Positions 1 through 9,061 are shown, counted from the stretch's first letter. The stretch is 64,000 bases of DNA from Bacilli bacterium (GCA_017447165.1 JAFSOD010000001.1:124001-188000); one strand, 5' to 3'. Made by a program: numbers and translations. Notes: a model not told the origin generated them from the letters alone.

Positions 1-2347
1 TGATTACTTATATGGTTTACTAGAGAAAGATAGTTATAGTAGTTTAACTGAAGAAATAAAAAATACAGCGTTCCCTAAGAAACCACGCGGTGAAGAAGAA
101 AACGTTGAAGTAAGAAGTGGAATCGCTAAATTCTATAAAGATAATATCAACGCTGATTATCCAACTGAAGAAGAAATTAAGGCGGCAATAGCCGAGAACA
201 ACAAGCATATACCCGTGCTATTGCGTGTTATTCGTCAAATTAACACTCAAATTGATGAGTTTAAAAAACAGAAGAACGCTTATAGCTTTGCGGATATATC
301 TCGACTAGTTTTAAAACTTTTTAAAGATCCAAGTGTTGTAAACGAAATTAAAAATCAATTTGATTACATCATGGTGGATGAATATCAAGATACGAACGAC
401 ATACAAGAAAGTGTGTTAAATATTATCGCTAAAGATAACGTCTATATGGTGGGTGATATCAAGCAATCTATCTATAGATTTAGAAACGCTGATTGTGAGA
501 TTTTTAACCGTAAATTTAATGACTATAAAAAGCATTTAGGCGGAGAAGAAATTGACTTAAATAAATCCTTCAGAAGCCGTATTGAAGTTGTTGATTATAT
601 TAACGACTTATTTTCTAATATTATGGTTCCAGAGATTAATCCAATCGATTACTCTAACGGACATCATTTTGGGTTTGGAAGAACCGAATATGGTGCTAAT
701 AACTCAATCTATGATACTGAAGAATATCACTACGAGTATGAACATAGTTCTGAAGCTTTAGAAAAAGAAACATCCATGGTGGTTAATGACATCATCGACA
801 AATATAACAATAAGTACCCTGTCTACGATTTAGATAGTCACGAAATTAGAGACATTGATTTTAAGGACTTTGCAATTATTGTTGACCGAGAAAGTGAATT
901 TGATGATTTTACTAGAGCCCTTGCTAGTGCAGGAATCCCAGTTAAGTCATGCGGCAAAGAAAAACTCATGACTAGTGACATCATTGTTACTATTAAGAAC
1001 TTAGTTAAGCTCTTATATTTAGCACTTAACAATCAGCAAGATAGTAATGACTATAAACATGCCTATTTATCAGTCGCGAGAAGCTTCTTAATTGAAGAGA
1101 GTGACCAAGGCTTATATGAGACTTTTAAAAATGAAGATTACTCTAAAGTTTTAGTAACTCCACTTGGTCAAAAGATTGAGCTAATTAAAGAAAAACTCCG
1201 CTTTGCTTCTTTAGAAGAAGTGATGAATGTTTTATATAAAGAATTCAAACTTTATGACAAAGTCATAAAGATTGGAAATTACTACGCAAATGTCCATAAA
1301 GCAGAGTCGCTTTTAAAGTATGCCTCTCAAATGGATTCATTAGGAATGAGTTTAACTGATTTAGTGGACTATTTTGATAACTTATCTAACTATGAACTTG
1401 ATATTGAATATCGTGACTCCGATTCTCAAGAAAACTCGGTGACATTAATCAATATCCATCAATCTAAAGGATTAGAGTATAACGTTATCTATTATCCTAG
1501 ATTAAATAGGCAATTCAACTTATCTTCTTATCAAGAGAAGTTCGCCGTTTCTAAAAAGTATGGTTTATTATTTCCAGTTGATCACCTAATTACTAGTGAA
1601 CTAAATAACTATTTAGGAAGAAGTGCAGACTTAGAAGAAAAGATTAGACTTCTATATGTTGCCTTAACTAGAGCAAAACAGAAGATTATTCTTCTATTTG
1701 GCCATAAGATTACTAACTCGATTACCTATAACATGCCTTATAAAGCAGACTCCTTCTTAAAGATTTATGATTTAGCGGGTTTAGGTAACAAATTTGTAAA
1801 AAAATATGAGTTAGGTGACACTACTTTAACTTTAAAGTTAAAAGAAGAAAAGAAGTGTGAACCACTTACAATTAATATTAAAAAGATAAATGCTTTAAGC
1901 GAAGTTAAAGAAAAGAAGAAGGCTTCTAAAGAAGTGGTTAAAGTTGATGAATCACTCCTTAGATTTGGTAGCGAAGTTCACGCTTTACTTGAAGGATTAG
2001 ATTTATCTAAAAAAGAAACAAGTTATATTAAAGATAGTCGATTTAGAAAAATCGCTAATAACGTTATTAATAGCGACTTGTTTAAGGGTGTCACTAATGA
2101 ACAAGTTAGACACGAATTCTCATTTTATGACAAAGAGAATAATGTTAACGGTGTCATTGACTGTCTAATTATTAAAGATAAAGAAATTGATATTGTTGAT
2201 TTTAAACTTAAAAATATTGCTGAAGAGGATTATGATAAGCAACTTAGAACATATAAAGCTTATATTAGTTCTATCAATGACAAACCAATAAAAATGTATC
2301 TTCTTGCTGCGTTAACAGGAGAAGTGAGGGAGGTTAAAGATGAATAA
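1..2347 (+). CDS. addA: AddA helicase-nuclease subunit (5' end outside window)
   Basis: ATP-dependent helicase/nuclease subunit A of the AddAB double-strand-break repair complex. The reading frame is open from base 2, so this is the C-terminal 781 residues or so; the GTG at 215 is internal. UvrD-type helicase motifs appear in order: DEYQDT (Walker B, 377-394), VGDIKQSIYRFR, FRSR, INIHQSKGLEY and LLYVALTRAK. The C-terminus has the RecB-type nuclease: GSEVHALLEG near 1970, then VIDCLI and VDFKLKN near 2150-2215, giving the H, D and D-x-K metal residues. The partner addB normally lies upstream and is not visible. The end overlaps the next gene by 8 bases. Confidence 0.95.
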   Translation, partial: DYLYGLLEKDSYSSLTEEIKNTAFPKKPRGEEENVEVRSGIAKFYKDNINADYPTEEEIKAAIAENNKHIPVLLRVIRQINTQIDEFKKQKNAYSFADISRLVLKLFKDPSVVNEIKNQFDYIMVDEYQDTNDIQESVLNIIAKDNVYMVGDIKQSIYRFRNADCEIFNRKFNDYKKHLGGEEIDLNKSFRSRIEVVDYINDLFSNIMVPEINPIDYSNGHHFGFGRTEYGANNSIYDTEEYHYEYEHSSEALEKETSMVVNDIIDKYNNKYPVYDLDSHEIRDIDFKDFAIIVDRESEFDDFTRALASAGIPVKSCGKEKLMTSDIIVTIKNLVKLLYLALNNQQDSNDYKHAYLSVARSFLIEESDQGLYETFKNEDYSKVLVTPLGQKIELIKEKLRFASLEEVMNVLYKEFKLYDKVIKIGNYYANVHKAESLLKYASQMDSLGMSLTDLVDYFDNLSNYELDIEYRDSDSQENSVTLINIHQSKGLEYNVIYYPRLNRQFNLSSYQEKFAVSKKYGLLFPVDHLITSELNNYLGRSADLEEKIRLLYVALTRAKQKIILLFGHKITNSITYNMPYKADSFLKIYDLAGLGNKFVKKYELGDTTLTLKLKEEKKCEPLTINIKKINALSEVKEKKKASKEVVKVDESLLRFGSEVHALLEGLDLSKKETSYIKDSRFRKIANNVINSDLFKGVTNEQVRHEFSFYDKENNVNGVIDCLIIKDKEIDIVDFKLKNIAEEDYDKQLRTYKAYISSINDKPIKMYLLAALTGEVREVKDE

Positions 2348-3452
2348 GAAATTTACCAAGGAAGAATTCACATCAAGAATCAAAGTTTTGAATACCGATT
2401 CAAATGTAGATATTGATTATTTATACGAAATTTATTCTGATATTTATGACGGATTAGTGGAAATTTCTAAGAACAAAGAAACTGGACAAAGTTTCAATAT
2501 TAACAATATGGAACTCGTCTTTTATGTTTTGGGTGAGTTCTTATATTCCACTCGAGGATTATCAGATGAACAAATTAATAAATTTGTCACTAGCGAAAGC
2601 ATCAAAGAATCAATCTGCAATGTCATCGCAGATAAATACATCTCCTTATCTATTTATAACCACGAACAATCTAAACTCACTAATAAATATTTTCCTCCAA
2701 TCTCTTCTTTGGAACTCTATGTTAATTTAATGCTTAACATTGTTAATAAAGGACAGATCAAAGATAAGAATAATGCTTTACTAATCGACTTCTTGAATAA
2801 GACTCTTTCAATTGCCAGATGTATTCTAAATCAGTTATGTGATGGTTATGAAACTGAAGCTTTTGCGTTATGGAGAACTTTACATGAATGTGAGTGTGTA
2901 TTAATCCTTCTAGACAAATATAAAAAATCCCTTTTACCAACATATGTGAAACACATGCAATACGGCATGGTCTTTAGACAAGGCGAAAGTGATAACGAGC
3001 TAAACAACAAAATCTTTGCTCAACTTAAGGAAGATATGAAAAAACACGACCTTAAGAGCAAAGACATGAAGAAATTTATCGAATATGGATGGCTATTATC
3101 TATTCCGGATGTTGATAAGATTGAAAACTTCAAACTCAACTTTAGAGATGGAGTGGAGACTTTAGCGGGTTTACATGCTTACTCTGACATTTATATGACT
3201 AGTAGTGAGATTCTTCACGGTTCTCCTCTACTAATTTATAGCAACAAGACCTATTTTCACTTATTAACAATTCTTAATTTATACGAGTCGTTCTTTAGAA
3301 TTGAAAGAGTGTTTGAGTCTTTATTCTTCCCAAAGATTACTAAAGAGGCAAAAGAACAATACTTACAAATGAAGAAGTTATACTTCTCACAGTTATTATC
3401 AATTCACAAAAGAGAAGCTGACACCTTCAAAGCATACACAAGAAGAAAGTAA
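2340..3452 (+). CDS. Hypothetical helical protein, DUF5677-like
   Basis: A 370-residue soluble protein rich in predicted helix, with no signal peptide or membrane segment. Two segments look conserved: AFALWRTLHECECVLILL near residue 175 and SDIYMTSSEILHGSP near residue 285. Their spacing recalls DUF5677 proteins, but I cannot confirm this without a profile search, and no biochemical role is known. The start overlaps the end of addA by 8 bases, so it is probably co-translated, and a strong terminator follows directly. It may be an accessory gene carried behind addAB; a link to repair is only inferred from position. Confidence 0.6.
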   Translation: MNKKFTKEEFTSRIKVLNTDSNVDIDYLYEIYSDIYDGLVEISKNKETGQSFNINNMELVFYVLGEFLYSTRGLSDEQINKFVTSESIKESICNVIADKYISLSIYNHEQSKLTNKYFPPISSLELYVNLMLNIVNKGQIKDKNNALLIDFLNKTLSIARCILNQLCDGYETEAFALWRTLHECECVLILLDKYKKSLLPTYVKHMQYGMVFRQGESDNELNNKIFAQLKEDMKKHDLKSKDMKKFIEYGWLLSIPDVDKIENFKLNFRDGVETLAGLHAYSDIYMTSSEILHGSPLLIYSNKTYFHLLTILNLYESFFRIERVFESLFFPKITKEAKEQYLQMKKLYFSQLLSIHKREADTFKAYTRRK

Positions 3453-3455
3453 AAG

Positions 3456-3487
3456 AAAACGGTTACTAAGTAACCGTTATTTTTTTG
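3456..3487 (+). terminator. Rho-independent terminator after addA operon
   Basis: A perfect 9-bp inverted repeat (AACGGTTAC / GTAACCGTT, arms 3458-3466 and 3470-3478) with a TAA loop, followed by a run of T. It starts a few bases after the stop of the preceding gene. Confidence 0.9.
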
Positions 3488-3497
3488 TTTGTGCTTA

Positions 3498-5138
3498 TTA
3501 CACGTCTGCGTAACAAGAGCCACCAATGAATTCTCTTAAGATGGAATTACATGGGACCCATTCATCTGGCATATCGTCGAAGAATTTGAGCATTCTGATT
3601 AATCTTTCAGCGACAGGGAAGTATGGGTTTTCCACTTCAATGGCTTGGAGTAGTGGCATAGCGTATTTCTTCATGACAGATAATTCTTCTGGAAGGAAGC
3701 TGTTGAAGACATAATTAGCGCCTTCTTGAGTCTTATAAATCCATTTGAATTCACCCGCTCTAACACTAGCCCACATCGACATTGTTTCAATAGCGGAGCT
3801 ACCTCTAAATTGATAGTCTCTAACAATTCTTCTTAATAATCTTAAGTCAGTAAGACTTAATGGATTGTGATTATCGATATTAATTTGTCCTTGAGGAGCA
3901 ATGAAGATTTTGAATTTTTGGTGTTGTGGAATGGATTCGGTCATTCTGTCATTAAGAGCGTGAATACCTTCAATAATAATTGGTTGATTTTCAGGAACTT
4001 TTAATGTTCTTCCTTTGACACGATGTCCGAGTTTAAAATCGAATTTTGGAAGTTCGACTTCTTCTCCAGAAATAAGCGCTGCCATATTTTCATTAAATAA
4101 AGCAACATCAAGTGCGTCAACTGCTTCTAAGTCTGGTTCTCCGTTTTCATCTTTTGGAGCTTGGCTTCTTGGTAAATAATAATCATCCATAGAAATACGG
4201 ATTGGATCAATACCACGAGATAATAATTCAATTCTTAATCTATTAGCGAATGTGGTCTTTCCAGAGCTAGATGGTCCAGCGATACAAATAAGTCTAATTT
4301 CTTCTTTGTTATCTTCGACTAATTGACCTAATTCACATAATTGACGGTTATGTCTTTGTTCACCAAGAGTGATGACATCGATATCTCCGTCTTTTTCAAT
4401 ACGGTGATTGATATTGACGATGCTATCAAATCTAGTGGCAACCGCCCATTCATGGGCCCTTTTAAGGGTGCGACCAAATGTTGGCGCTTCTTCAAATGGT
4501 GGGATTTCTCCGCCAACCTCAGGACGTGGATATTGAATAACGATACCTGGGTGATAATATTTGAGCTTCCATTTGGTGACATAACCAGTAGATGGGACCA
4601 TACGATTGTACATATAGTTCTTATAACCATCACAATCATATAAGTGACATGTTTTTTCTGGTCTATATTGGATAATTTCGACCTTATCTTTATATCCTTC
4701 TTTGGATAAGATTTTTTTGGCTTCTTCTTTTGAGACAATAGATCTCACAAGTGGATAGTCTGCTTTGATGATTCTATCCATCTCTTTTTCAAGCTGAACA
4801 ACCATTTGTGGATTAACCACAATACCTGGAGTTAAAACTTGTAAGAAGATACTTCTAGAAACGTTATAAGAAAAACGAATTTCCGCTTTTGGTAAGATAT
4901 TTCTCATAGCCATAGCGACGACAAATCTTAAACTTGCTTCATATGTTGGTTTAGCGTCTCTATCTTTAACAGTTAACGCTACAACGGTGGAGTCACTTTC
5001 CATGACATAAGTTAATTCTCTAACACGATTGTTAACATATGCACAGACGATGTCTCTACTTTTGCCAACAACATCTAACACAGAAACAGGCTTATCATAA
5101 GTTTTGACCGCGCCATTAAAAGTTATGTTAAACGACAT
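3498..5138 (-). CDS. Nucleoside (uridine) kinase with ThrRS-like TGS N-terminus
   Basis: A 546-residue two-part protein. Residues 1-60 resemble a TGS domain and about 60-220 resemble the second N-terminal domain of threonyl-tRNA synthetase. The C-terminal half is a uridine kinase/phosphoribulokinase-type P-loop enzyme with GPSSSGKT at 288-295 and ISMDDYYLPR and IIEGIHALND downstream. The family is annotated as nucleoside kinase, probably phosphorylating uridine/cytidine with a nucleoside triphosphate; substrate is not proven. The start at 5138 was chosen over an upstream frame extension because AAGGAGGAG lies 7 bases before it. It is transcribed alone, divergently from the phosphofructokinase operon. 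Confidence 0.8.
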   Translation of the reverse strand: MSFNITFNGAVKTYDKPVSVLDVVGKSRDIVCAYVNNRVRELTYVMESDSTVVALTVKDRDAKPTYEASLRFVVAMAMRNILPKAEIRFSYNVSRSIFLQVLTPGIVVNPQMVVQLEKEMDRIIKADYPLVRSIVSKEEAKKILSKEGYKDKVEIIQYRPEKTCHLYDCDGYKNYMYNRMVPSTGYVTKWKLKYYHPGIVIQYPRPEVGGEIPPFEEAPTFGRTLKRAHEWAVATRFDSIVNINHRIEKDGDIDVITLGEQRHNRQLCELGQLVEDNKEEIRLICIAGPSSSGKTTFANRLRIELLSRGIDPIRISMDDYYLPRSQAPKDENGEPDLEAVDALDVALFNENMAALISGEEVELPKFDFKLGHRVKGRTLKVPENQPIIIEGIHALNDRMTESIPQHQKFKIFIAPQGQINIDNHNPLSLTDLRLLRRIVRDYQFRGSSAIETMSMWASVRAGEFKWIYKTQEGANYVFNSFLPEELSVMKKYAMPLLQAIEVENPYFPVAERLIRMLKFFDDMPDEWVPCNSILREFIGGSCYADV

Positions 5139-5172
5139 AGTTCTCCTCCTTAAATAAACTAAGTGCACAAAT

Positions 5173-5201
5173 ATTGTAGTAAATAATTAAGTTATATTCA
5201 A
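5173..5201 (-). promoter_or_regulatory. Promoter for the nucleoside kinase gene
   Basis: On the minus strand, -35 TTGAAT (5196-5201), a 17-base spacer and -10 TACAAT (5173-5178). The predicted transcript starts near 5166, leaving a short leader that contains the strong ribosome binding site. Confidence 0.7.
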
Positions 5202-5250
5202 ATAAATACTATTGTTTGGTTGATTTCCCTATGAAGTAGACCGATTTTTA

Positions 5251-5279
5251 TTGAATATTATTTTATTTAATAAGATAAT
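5251..5279 (+). promoter_or_regulatory. Promoter for pfp-atp operon
   Basis: -35 TTGAAT (5251-5256), exactly 17 bases, then -10 GATAAT (5274-5279). The predicted start of transcription near 5286 rules out translation starts upstream of 5286 and supports the start at 5317. Confidence 0.7.
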
Positions 5280-5316
5280 ATTGCTGTTGAAAATTATTAA
5301 AAGAGGTATACGTCAA

Positions 5317-6519
5317 ATGAAAAATATGGTTTACATTCAATCCGGAGGACCAACTTCCGTTATTAACACTTCCCTTTATGGAGCGATTAAAGAAGCGAAG
5401 AAACATGGTGGTGAAATTGATCACATCTATGGTTCTTTAAACGGTATTGAAGGAATGATCGATGATAAGTTAATTGATATCGGTCAAGAAGATGATGAAC
5501 AAATCGAATTATTATTACAAACTCCAGGTAGTATCTTAGGTACAACTAGAAGAAAATTGCCTAAAGATGTTCATGACCAAATCTATTTAAAGATTGTGGA
5601 AACAATGAAGAAACATGAAATCAAATACGTCTTCGTTAATGGCGGTAATGATTCCATGGATACTTGCTACAAATTATCTTTATTAACAAGAGAATTAAAT
5701 CTTGATGTCAGAGTCATTGGTGTTCCTAAGACTATTGATAATGACTTAGCTTGTACCGACCACTCCTTAGGTTTCCCAAGCGCTGCCAAGTTTGTTGTAA
5801 ATACAATTAATGCTTTAAGCATGGATGCCTGCTGCTTCAAGATTGGTAAAGTCCATGTTGTGGAAATTATGGGAAGAAATGCTGGTTGGTTAACCGCTGC
5901 TAGTGATTTACTCCCAGAACAAACTAGACCACACCTTATCTATATTCCAGAGAATAAGTTTGACTTAGAAAAATTCTTAGTGGATGTGAAGAAAATCTAT
6001 GAAGAAAAAGGTTATGCGATGGTCGCAATTTCCGAAGGAATTGAATTCCCTAGAAGTAATAAAAACGCCAGAGTCGATGGCTTTGGCCATGCTCAATTAG
6101 GTGGCGCTGCTGCTGGATTATGTGAAATCATTGAAGAAAGATTAGATTTACCTACTAGAGCAGTGGAATTCTCCTTAACTCAAAGAGCGTGTCCACTTTG
6201 CATTTCTAAAGTTGATAGAGAAGAAGCTATTAAGACTGGTGAAACCACAGTTAAAGCTGCTTTAAGTGGTGTCACTGGTAAAATGGTGATCTTTAAAAGA
6301 GTGAGCCAAAAGCCATACAAGATTGAATACGAATTAGCGGATTTATCTTTAGTCGCTAATGCGGAAAGTGTGATTAAGCCATCTATGATGATGGATGATA
6401 CTAGAATGAGTGACGAATTACGTGATTACATCGCTCCACTTATTGAAGGTGAAGTAGAACTTAAAACCAAAAACGGTATCGTCACCATGGCAAGTTGGAA
6501 GAAAGTTTTAGTTAAATAA
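5317..6519 (+). CDS. pfp: PPi-type 6-phosphofructokinase
   Basis: Converts fructose 6-phosphate to fructose 1,6-bisphosphate, probably with pyrophosphate as phosphoryl donor. The family is shown by SGGPTSVINTSLYG near the N-terminus, GSILGTTRR and MGRNAGWLTA. Two donor-site positions mark the PPi class: GGNDSMDT (Asp where ATP enzymes have Gly in GGDGT) and PKTIDND (Lys where ATP enzymes have Gly in GTIDND). Length is 400 residues. The start at 5317 has AGAGG ten bases upstream and lies after the predicted transcription start. It heads the ATP synthase operon, and its stop overlaps the atpI start. An ATP-type pfkA lies at 50131-51093. Confidence 0.9.
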   Translation: MKNMVYIQSGGPTSVINTSLYGAIKEAKKHGGEIDHIYGSLNGIEGMIDDKLIDIGQEDDEQIELLLQTPGSILGTTRRKLPKDVHDQIYLKIVETMKKHEIKYVFVNGGNDSMDTCYKLSLLTRELNLDVRVIGVPKTIDNDLACTDHSLGFPSAAKFVVNTINALSMDACCFKIGKVHVVEIMGRNAGWLTAASDLLPEQTRPHLIYIPENKFDLEKFLVDVKKIYEEKGYAMVAISEGIEFPRSNKNARVDGFGHAQLGGAAAGLCEIIEERLDLPTRAVEFSLTQRACPLCISKVDREEAIKTGETTVKAALSGVTGKMVIFKRVSQKPYKIEYELADLSLVANAESVIKPSMMMDDTRMSDELRDYIAPLIEGEVELKTKNGIVTMASWKKVLVK

Positions 6520-6908
6520 TGAAATTTATCTTCCAAATTGAAAGAAATCTGCGTGTCGCTTTATTTGTTAGTTTGTTAACTCTAGTAGCGATAGTTTCTT
6601 CAATTTACTGTTTCTTTGTTAACTTCGTGGAGATCCCTCTAGGTTTCGCTCTTGGGGGAGTTATCGTTTCTTGTTTATATCTACTTGGACATTTTATGTA
6701 CAAACTAGATGTGAAAAATGGCGCTGTCAAATATTCAATTATGATGGTGGGTATTAGAAACGTAATTTTAATTACTTCAATCATACTTCTAGCACTTATG
6801 TATTATCGCTGGGGTATTAAGTTATTTAATGTATTTGCTTTTATAGGTATTTATACAGGAGGGGTCATTATTTACGTAGTTGACCATCTCGTCGTGAAAA
6901 ATAAATAG
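6519..6908 (+). CDS. atpI: Small membrane protein in AtpI position
   Basis: A 129-residue integral membrane protein with four predicted helices, read from alternating hydrophobic stretches at about residues 12-35, 39-60, 75-95 and 100-122. It lies directly before atpB, where the poorly conserved atpI normally sits; AtpI proteins assist c-ring assembly or ion (Mg2+) handling. Sequence similarity to AtpI is weak, so the name rests mainly on position and topology. Its ATG overlaps the pfp stop by one base (TAATG). Confidence 0.7.
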   Translation: MKFIFQIERNLRVALFVSLLTLVAIVSSIYCFFVNFVEIPLGFALGGVIVSCLYLLGHFMYKLDVKNGAVKYSIMMVGIRNVILITSIILLALMYYRWGIKLFNVFAFIGIYTGGVIIYVVDHLVVKNK

Positions 6909-6922
6909 AAAGGAGAACGATA

Positions 6923-7705
6923 GTGGGAGTTGTCTTAAGCGGCACTGATGATATAGTAAAAAGATTTTTAGATACATCAGCTGGCCTATCAGGAGAAACA
7001 ATTTCCTCCCTAATTTTAATAGGGATTATTTCTCTATTAGCAATTTATATTTGCATTCGTTCTCGCTTTGCTGATCCACTTAAAAAACCAAAAGGAATTT
7101 TATTCCTTGCAGAGGTTGGTGTTACATTTTTTGATAACTTAGTGGAAAACCTTATGGGTAAAAGATATAGGGGCTTTGGTGGCTTTATTATGGCTATCGC
7201 TACTTATTTATTCTTAGCCTTTATTTGGGGCTTAACTGGTTTACCTGCTCCGGTTACATATTTAGCCACTCCGTTATCTTTGGGTTTAATTACGTTTGTT
7301 TTAATTCACTTAAACTCTATAAGATTTACAAGATTCCGTTATTTCAAACGTTATATTGAACCAATCCCATTATTCTTACCAATTAACTTAATTTCGATGT
7401 GGGCACCTTTACTTAGCTTAACAATGCGTTTATTTGGTAATGCTTTAGCGGGTTGGACTTTAATGACTTTACTCTACGCTGCTCTGAACGGCTTAGGTGG
7501 TACCGTTATTGAAGCGGCAGGTCAAGCGATGGGAGCGGGTAGCTTTGCCGCTCCAATTATCACCCCAATTTTACATGCCTATTTTGATTTATTCTCAGGC
7601 TTAATTCAGACAGTTGTCTTCCTCTTCTTATCGATGATTTTCATCGCCAATGAAGGACCGGAAGATGATGATATACAAGAACTTTCAGTGAAAGGAGGAG
7701 ATTAA
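6923..7705 (+). CDS. atpB: ATP synthase F0 subunit a
   Basis: Membrane stator subunit forming the ion half-channels against the c ring. The essential arginine is seen in SLTMRLFGNALAG, the family signature in the penultimate helix. Five or six hydrophobic segments are visible over 260 residues, which is a normal length. Translation starts at a GTG (6923) preceded by AAAGGAGAA; the C-terminus is short and acidic (EGPEDDDIQELS). Confidence 0.95.
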   Translation: MGVVLSGTDDIVKRFLDTSAGLSGETISSLILIGIISLLAIYICIRSRFADPLKKPKGILFLAEVGVTFFDNLVENLMGKRYRGFGGFIMAIATYLFLAFIWGLTGLPAPVTYLATPLSLGLITFVLIHLNSIRFTRFRYFKRYIEPIPLFLPINLISMWAPLLSLTMRLFGNALAGWTLMTLLYAALNGLGGTVIEAAGQAMGAGSFAAPIITPILHAYFDLFSGLIQTVVFLFLSMIFIANEGPEDDDIQELSVKGGD

Positions 7706-7708
7706 TAT

Positions 7709-7927
7709 ATGGGAAATGCATTAGCTGCAGCAATTGCTATTTTAGCCGTTATGCCATCAGCCTTAGGTGAAGCTTGGGTTTGTGCCAAGACCGTCGACGG
7801 CATGAGCCGCAATCCAGAAATGTATGGAAAATTAAGAACCAACATGATTCTTGCTTGTGCGCTTGTTGAAACAACCGCTATTTATGCATTATTAACTGCT
7901 ATTTTAATTATTTTCGTCGCCAAATAA
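7709..7927 (+). CDS. atpE: ATP synthase F0 subunit c, two-carboxylate type
   Basis: A 72-residue helical hairpin that forms the rotor ring. The loop signature SRNPE (33-37) is present. The ion-binding glutamate is E54 in ALVETTAIY; T55, T56 and Y59 follow it as in Na+-binding c subunits. A second glutamate, E21 in LGEAW, lies 33 residues earlier, the same spacing as Q32 to E65 in Ilyobacter and E32 to E65 in Fusobacterium. The glycine motif of helix 1 (GxGxGxG) is reduced to V-x-P-x-A-x-G (14-20). The protein is shorter than usual at both ends. AAGGAGG lies 10 bases before the start and there is no earlier in-frame start. Confidence 0.95.
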   Translation: MGNALAAAIAILAVMPSALGEAWVCAKTVDGMSRNPEMYGKLRTNMILACALVETTAIYALLTAILIIFVAK

Positions 7928-7937
7928 GGAGGGCAAC

Positions 7938-8519
7938 ATGAAGAGAAGAAAATTAATTTTCTTACTTCCAGCATTTTTACTTCTCACCAGTTGCGATGTT
8001 TCAGGAGAACTTAACTCTGAGACATTCTTAGGAAAACTTATTCCAAACTGGGTATCTTTTGTGGTGCAACTTGTTGCGTTACTCGTCCTTATTTTAGTGG
8101 TCATTATCTTTGCGTATAAACCAGTGAAGAAGATTATTAAAAAGAGACAGGATTACATCGAAAGTAACATCAGAGAAGCTGAAGAGAGTAAAGCTATCTG
8201 GAAAGAAAATGAATTGAAATCCAAAGAAACTGTCCTTGCTAGCGATAGGACGGCGGCTAATATCGTTGCCGAAGCCAAAGCGAACGCTACTATTGAACGA
8301 AATAAGATTCTTGAACAAACTCAAGAGGATGTTGCAAGAATGAAGCTTGAAGCAGAAAACGATATCGCTCGTATGGAACTTGAAGCCCAAGACAAAATTA
8401 GAAAAGAGATTGTCTCTGTCGCTTTAGATGCGTCCAAAGAGTTACTAGGAAGAGAAGTGTCTTCCGAAGATAATAACCGTTTACTTGAAGAATTTATTGA
8501 GGATGTGAAGAGAGACTGA
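7938..8519 (+). CDS. atpF: ATP synthase F0 subunit b, lipoprotein form
   Basis: Peripheral stalk subunit of 193 residues. It begins with a lipoprotein signal: basic MKRRK, a hydrophobic core and the lipobox LTSC with Cys19. A membrane helix follows at about residues 40-60, then a long charged coiled coil rich in Glu, Lys and Ala. Subunit b of Mycoplasma pneumoniae is a known lipoprotein, so acylation here is a reasonable inference. Strong ribosome binding site (AGGAGGGC). Ends in UGA, evidence that UGA is a stop codon in this genome. Confidence 0.92.
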   Translation: MKRRKLIFLLPAFLLLTSCDVSGELNSETFLGKLIPNWVSFVVQLVALLVLILVVIIFAYKPVKKIIKKRQDYIESNIREAEESKAIWKENELKSKETVLASDRTAANIVAEAKANATIERNKILEQTQEDVARMKLEAENDIARMELEAQDKIRKEIVSVALDASKELLGREVSSEDNNRLLEEFIEDVKRD

Positions 8520-8521
8520 TT

Positions 8522-9049
8522 ATGAAAGAGATTACTTCACGATACGCTGAGGCATTATATTCTTTAAAGAAAGACGAAGACTCTTTAGAGTCTAGTCAAA
8601 TAGAAGTTAAAGAATTAATCAAGGTTTTAAAAGAAAACCCTGATTTCCTCGTGGTTTTAAGTTCCTCATATAAAGAATTTGAAGAAAAAGAACAAATTAT
8701 TGATAAGGTCTTTGTGGGTATTGATAACGAGATTAAAACTCTAATAAAGATTGTGGTGAAAAATCACCGCGCTCAATATTTAACAGAAATCTTTGAAAAC
8801 TTTAATTCTCTAGTGAATGAATATCGTGGAGTGTATGAAGGTTTAGTGTATTCCACTGAGCCGTTAAGTGAAACTCAATTAGCAAAACTTAACTCCGCAA
8901 TCGGGGAGATGGAAACGCGACCTGTCGAACTGAAAAATATTATTGACCCAAGTTTAATCGGAGGGGTCAAAGTCGTGATTAATGACCATATTTATGATGG
9001 TTCTATTAAACGTCATATCGATGATATGAAAATAGCCTTACTTAAGTAA
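8522..9049 (+). CDS. atpH: ATP synthase F1 subunit delta
   Basis: A 175-residue peripheral stalk protein linking subunit b to the F1 head. It shows the usual N-terminal pattern (ITSRYAEALYSL) and the C-terminal signature DPSLIGGVKVVI. It begins 2 bases after atpF. Length and position are normal. Confidence 0.95.
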   Translation: MKEITSRYAEALYSLKKDEDSLESSQIEVKELIKVLKENPDFLVVLSSSYKEFEEKEQIIDKVFVGIDNEIKTLIKIVVKNHRAQYLTEIFENFNSLVNEYRGVYEGLVYSTEPLSETQLAKLNSAIGEMETRPVELKNIIDPSLIGGVKVVINDHIYDGSIKRHIDDMKIALLK

Positions 9050-9061
9050 GGAGGTATTAAA

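Noticed and set aside
215-217. GTG at 215 as the start of addA
   Set aside because: The same frame is open back to base 2 with AddA-like sequence, so the gene begins before the window.
4328-4738. Long open frame overlapping the nucleoside kinase in another frame
   Set aside because: It lacks family motifs, a ribosome binding site and independent codon pattern; it is a shadow of the real gene.
8517-8519. Mollicute code with UGA as tryptophan
   Set aside because: UGA cleanly ends atpF, ppa, rpe and trmB at family-typical lengths, often in ATGA overlaps with the next gene.
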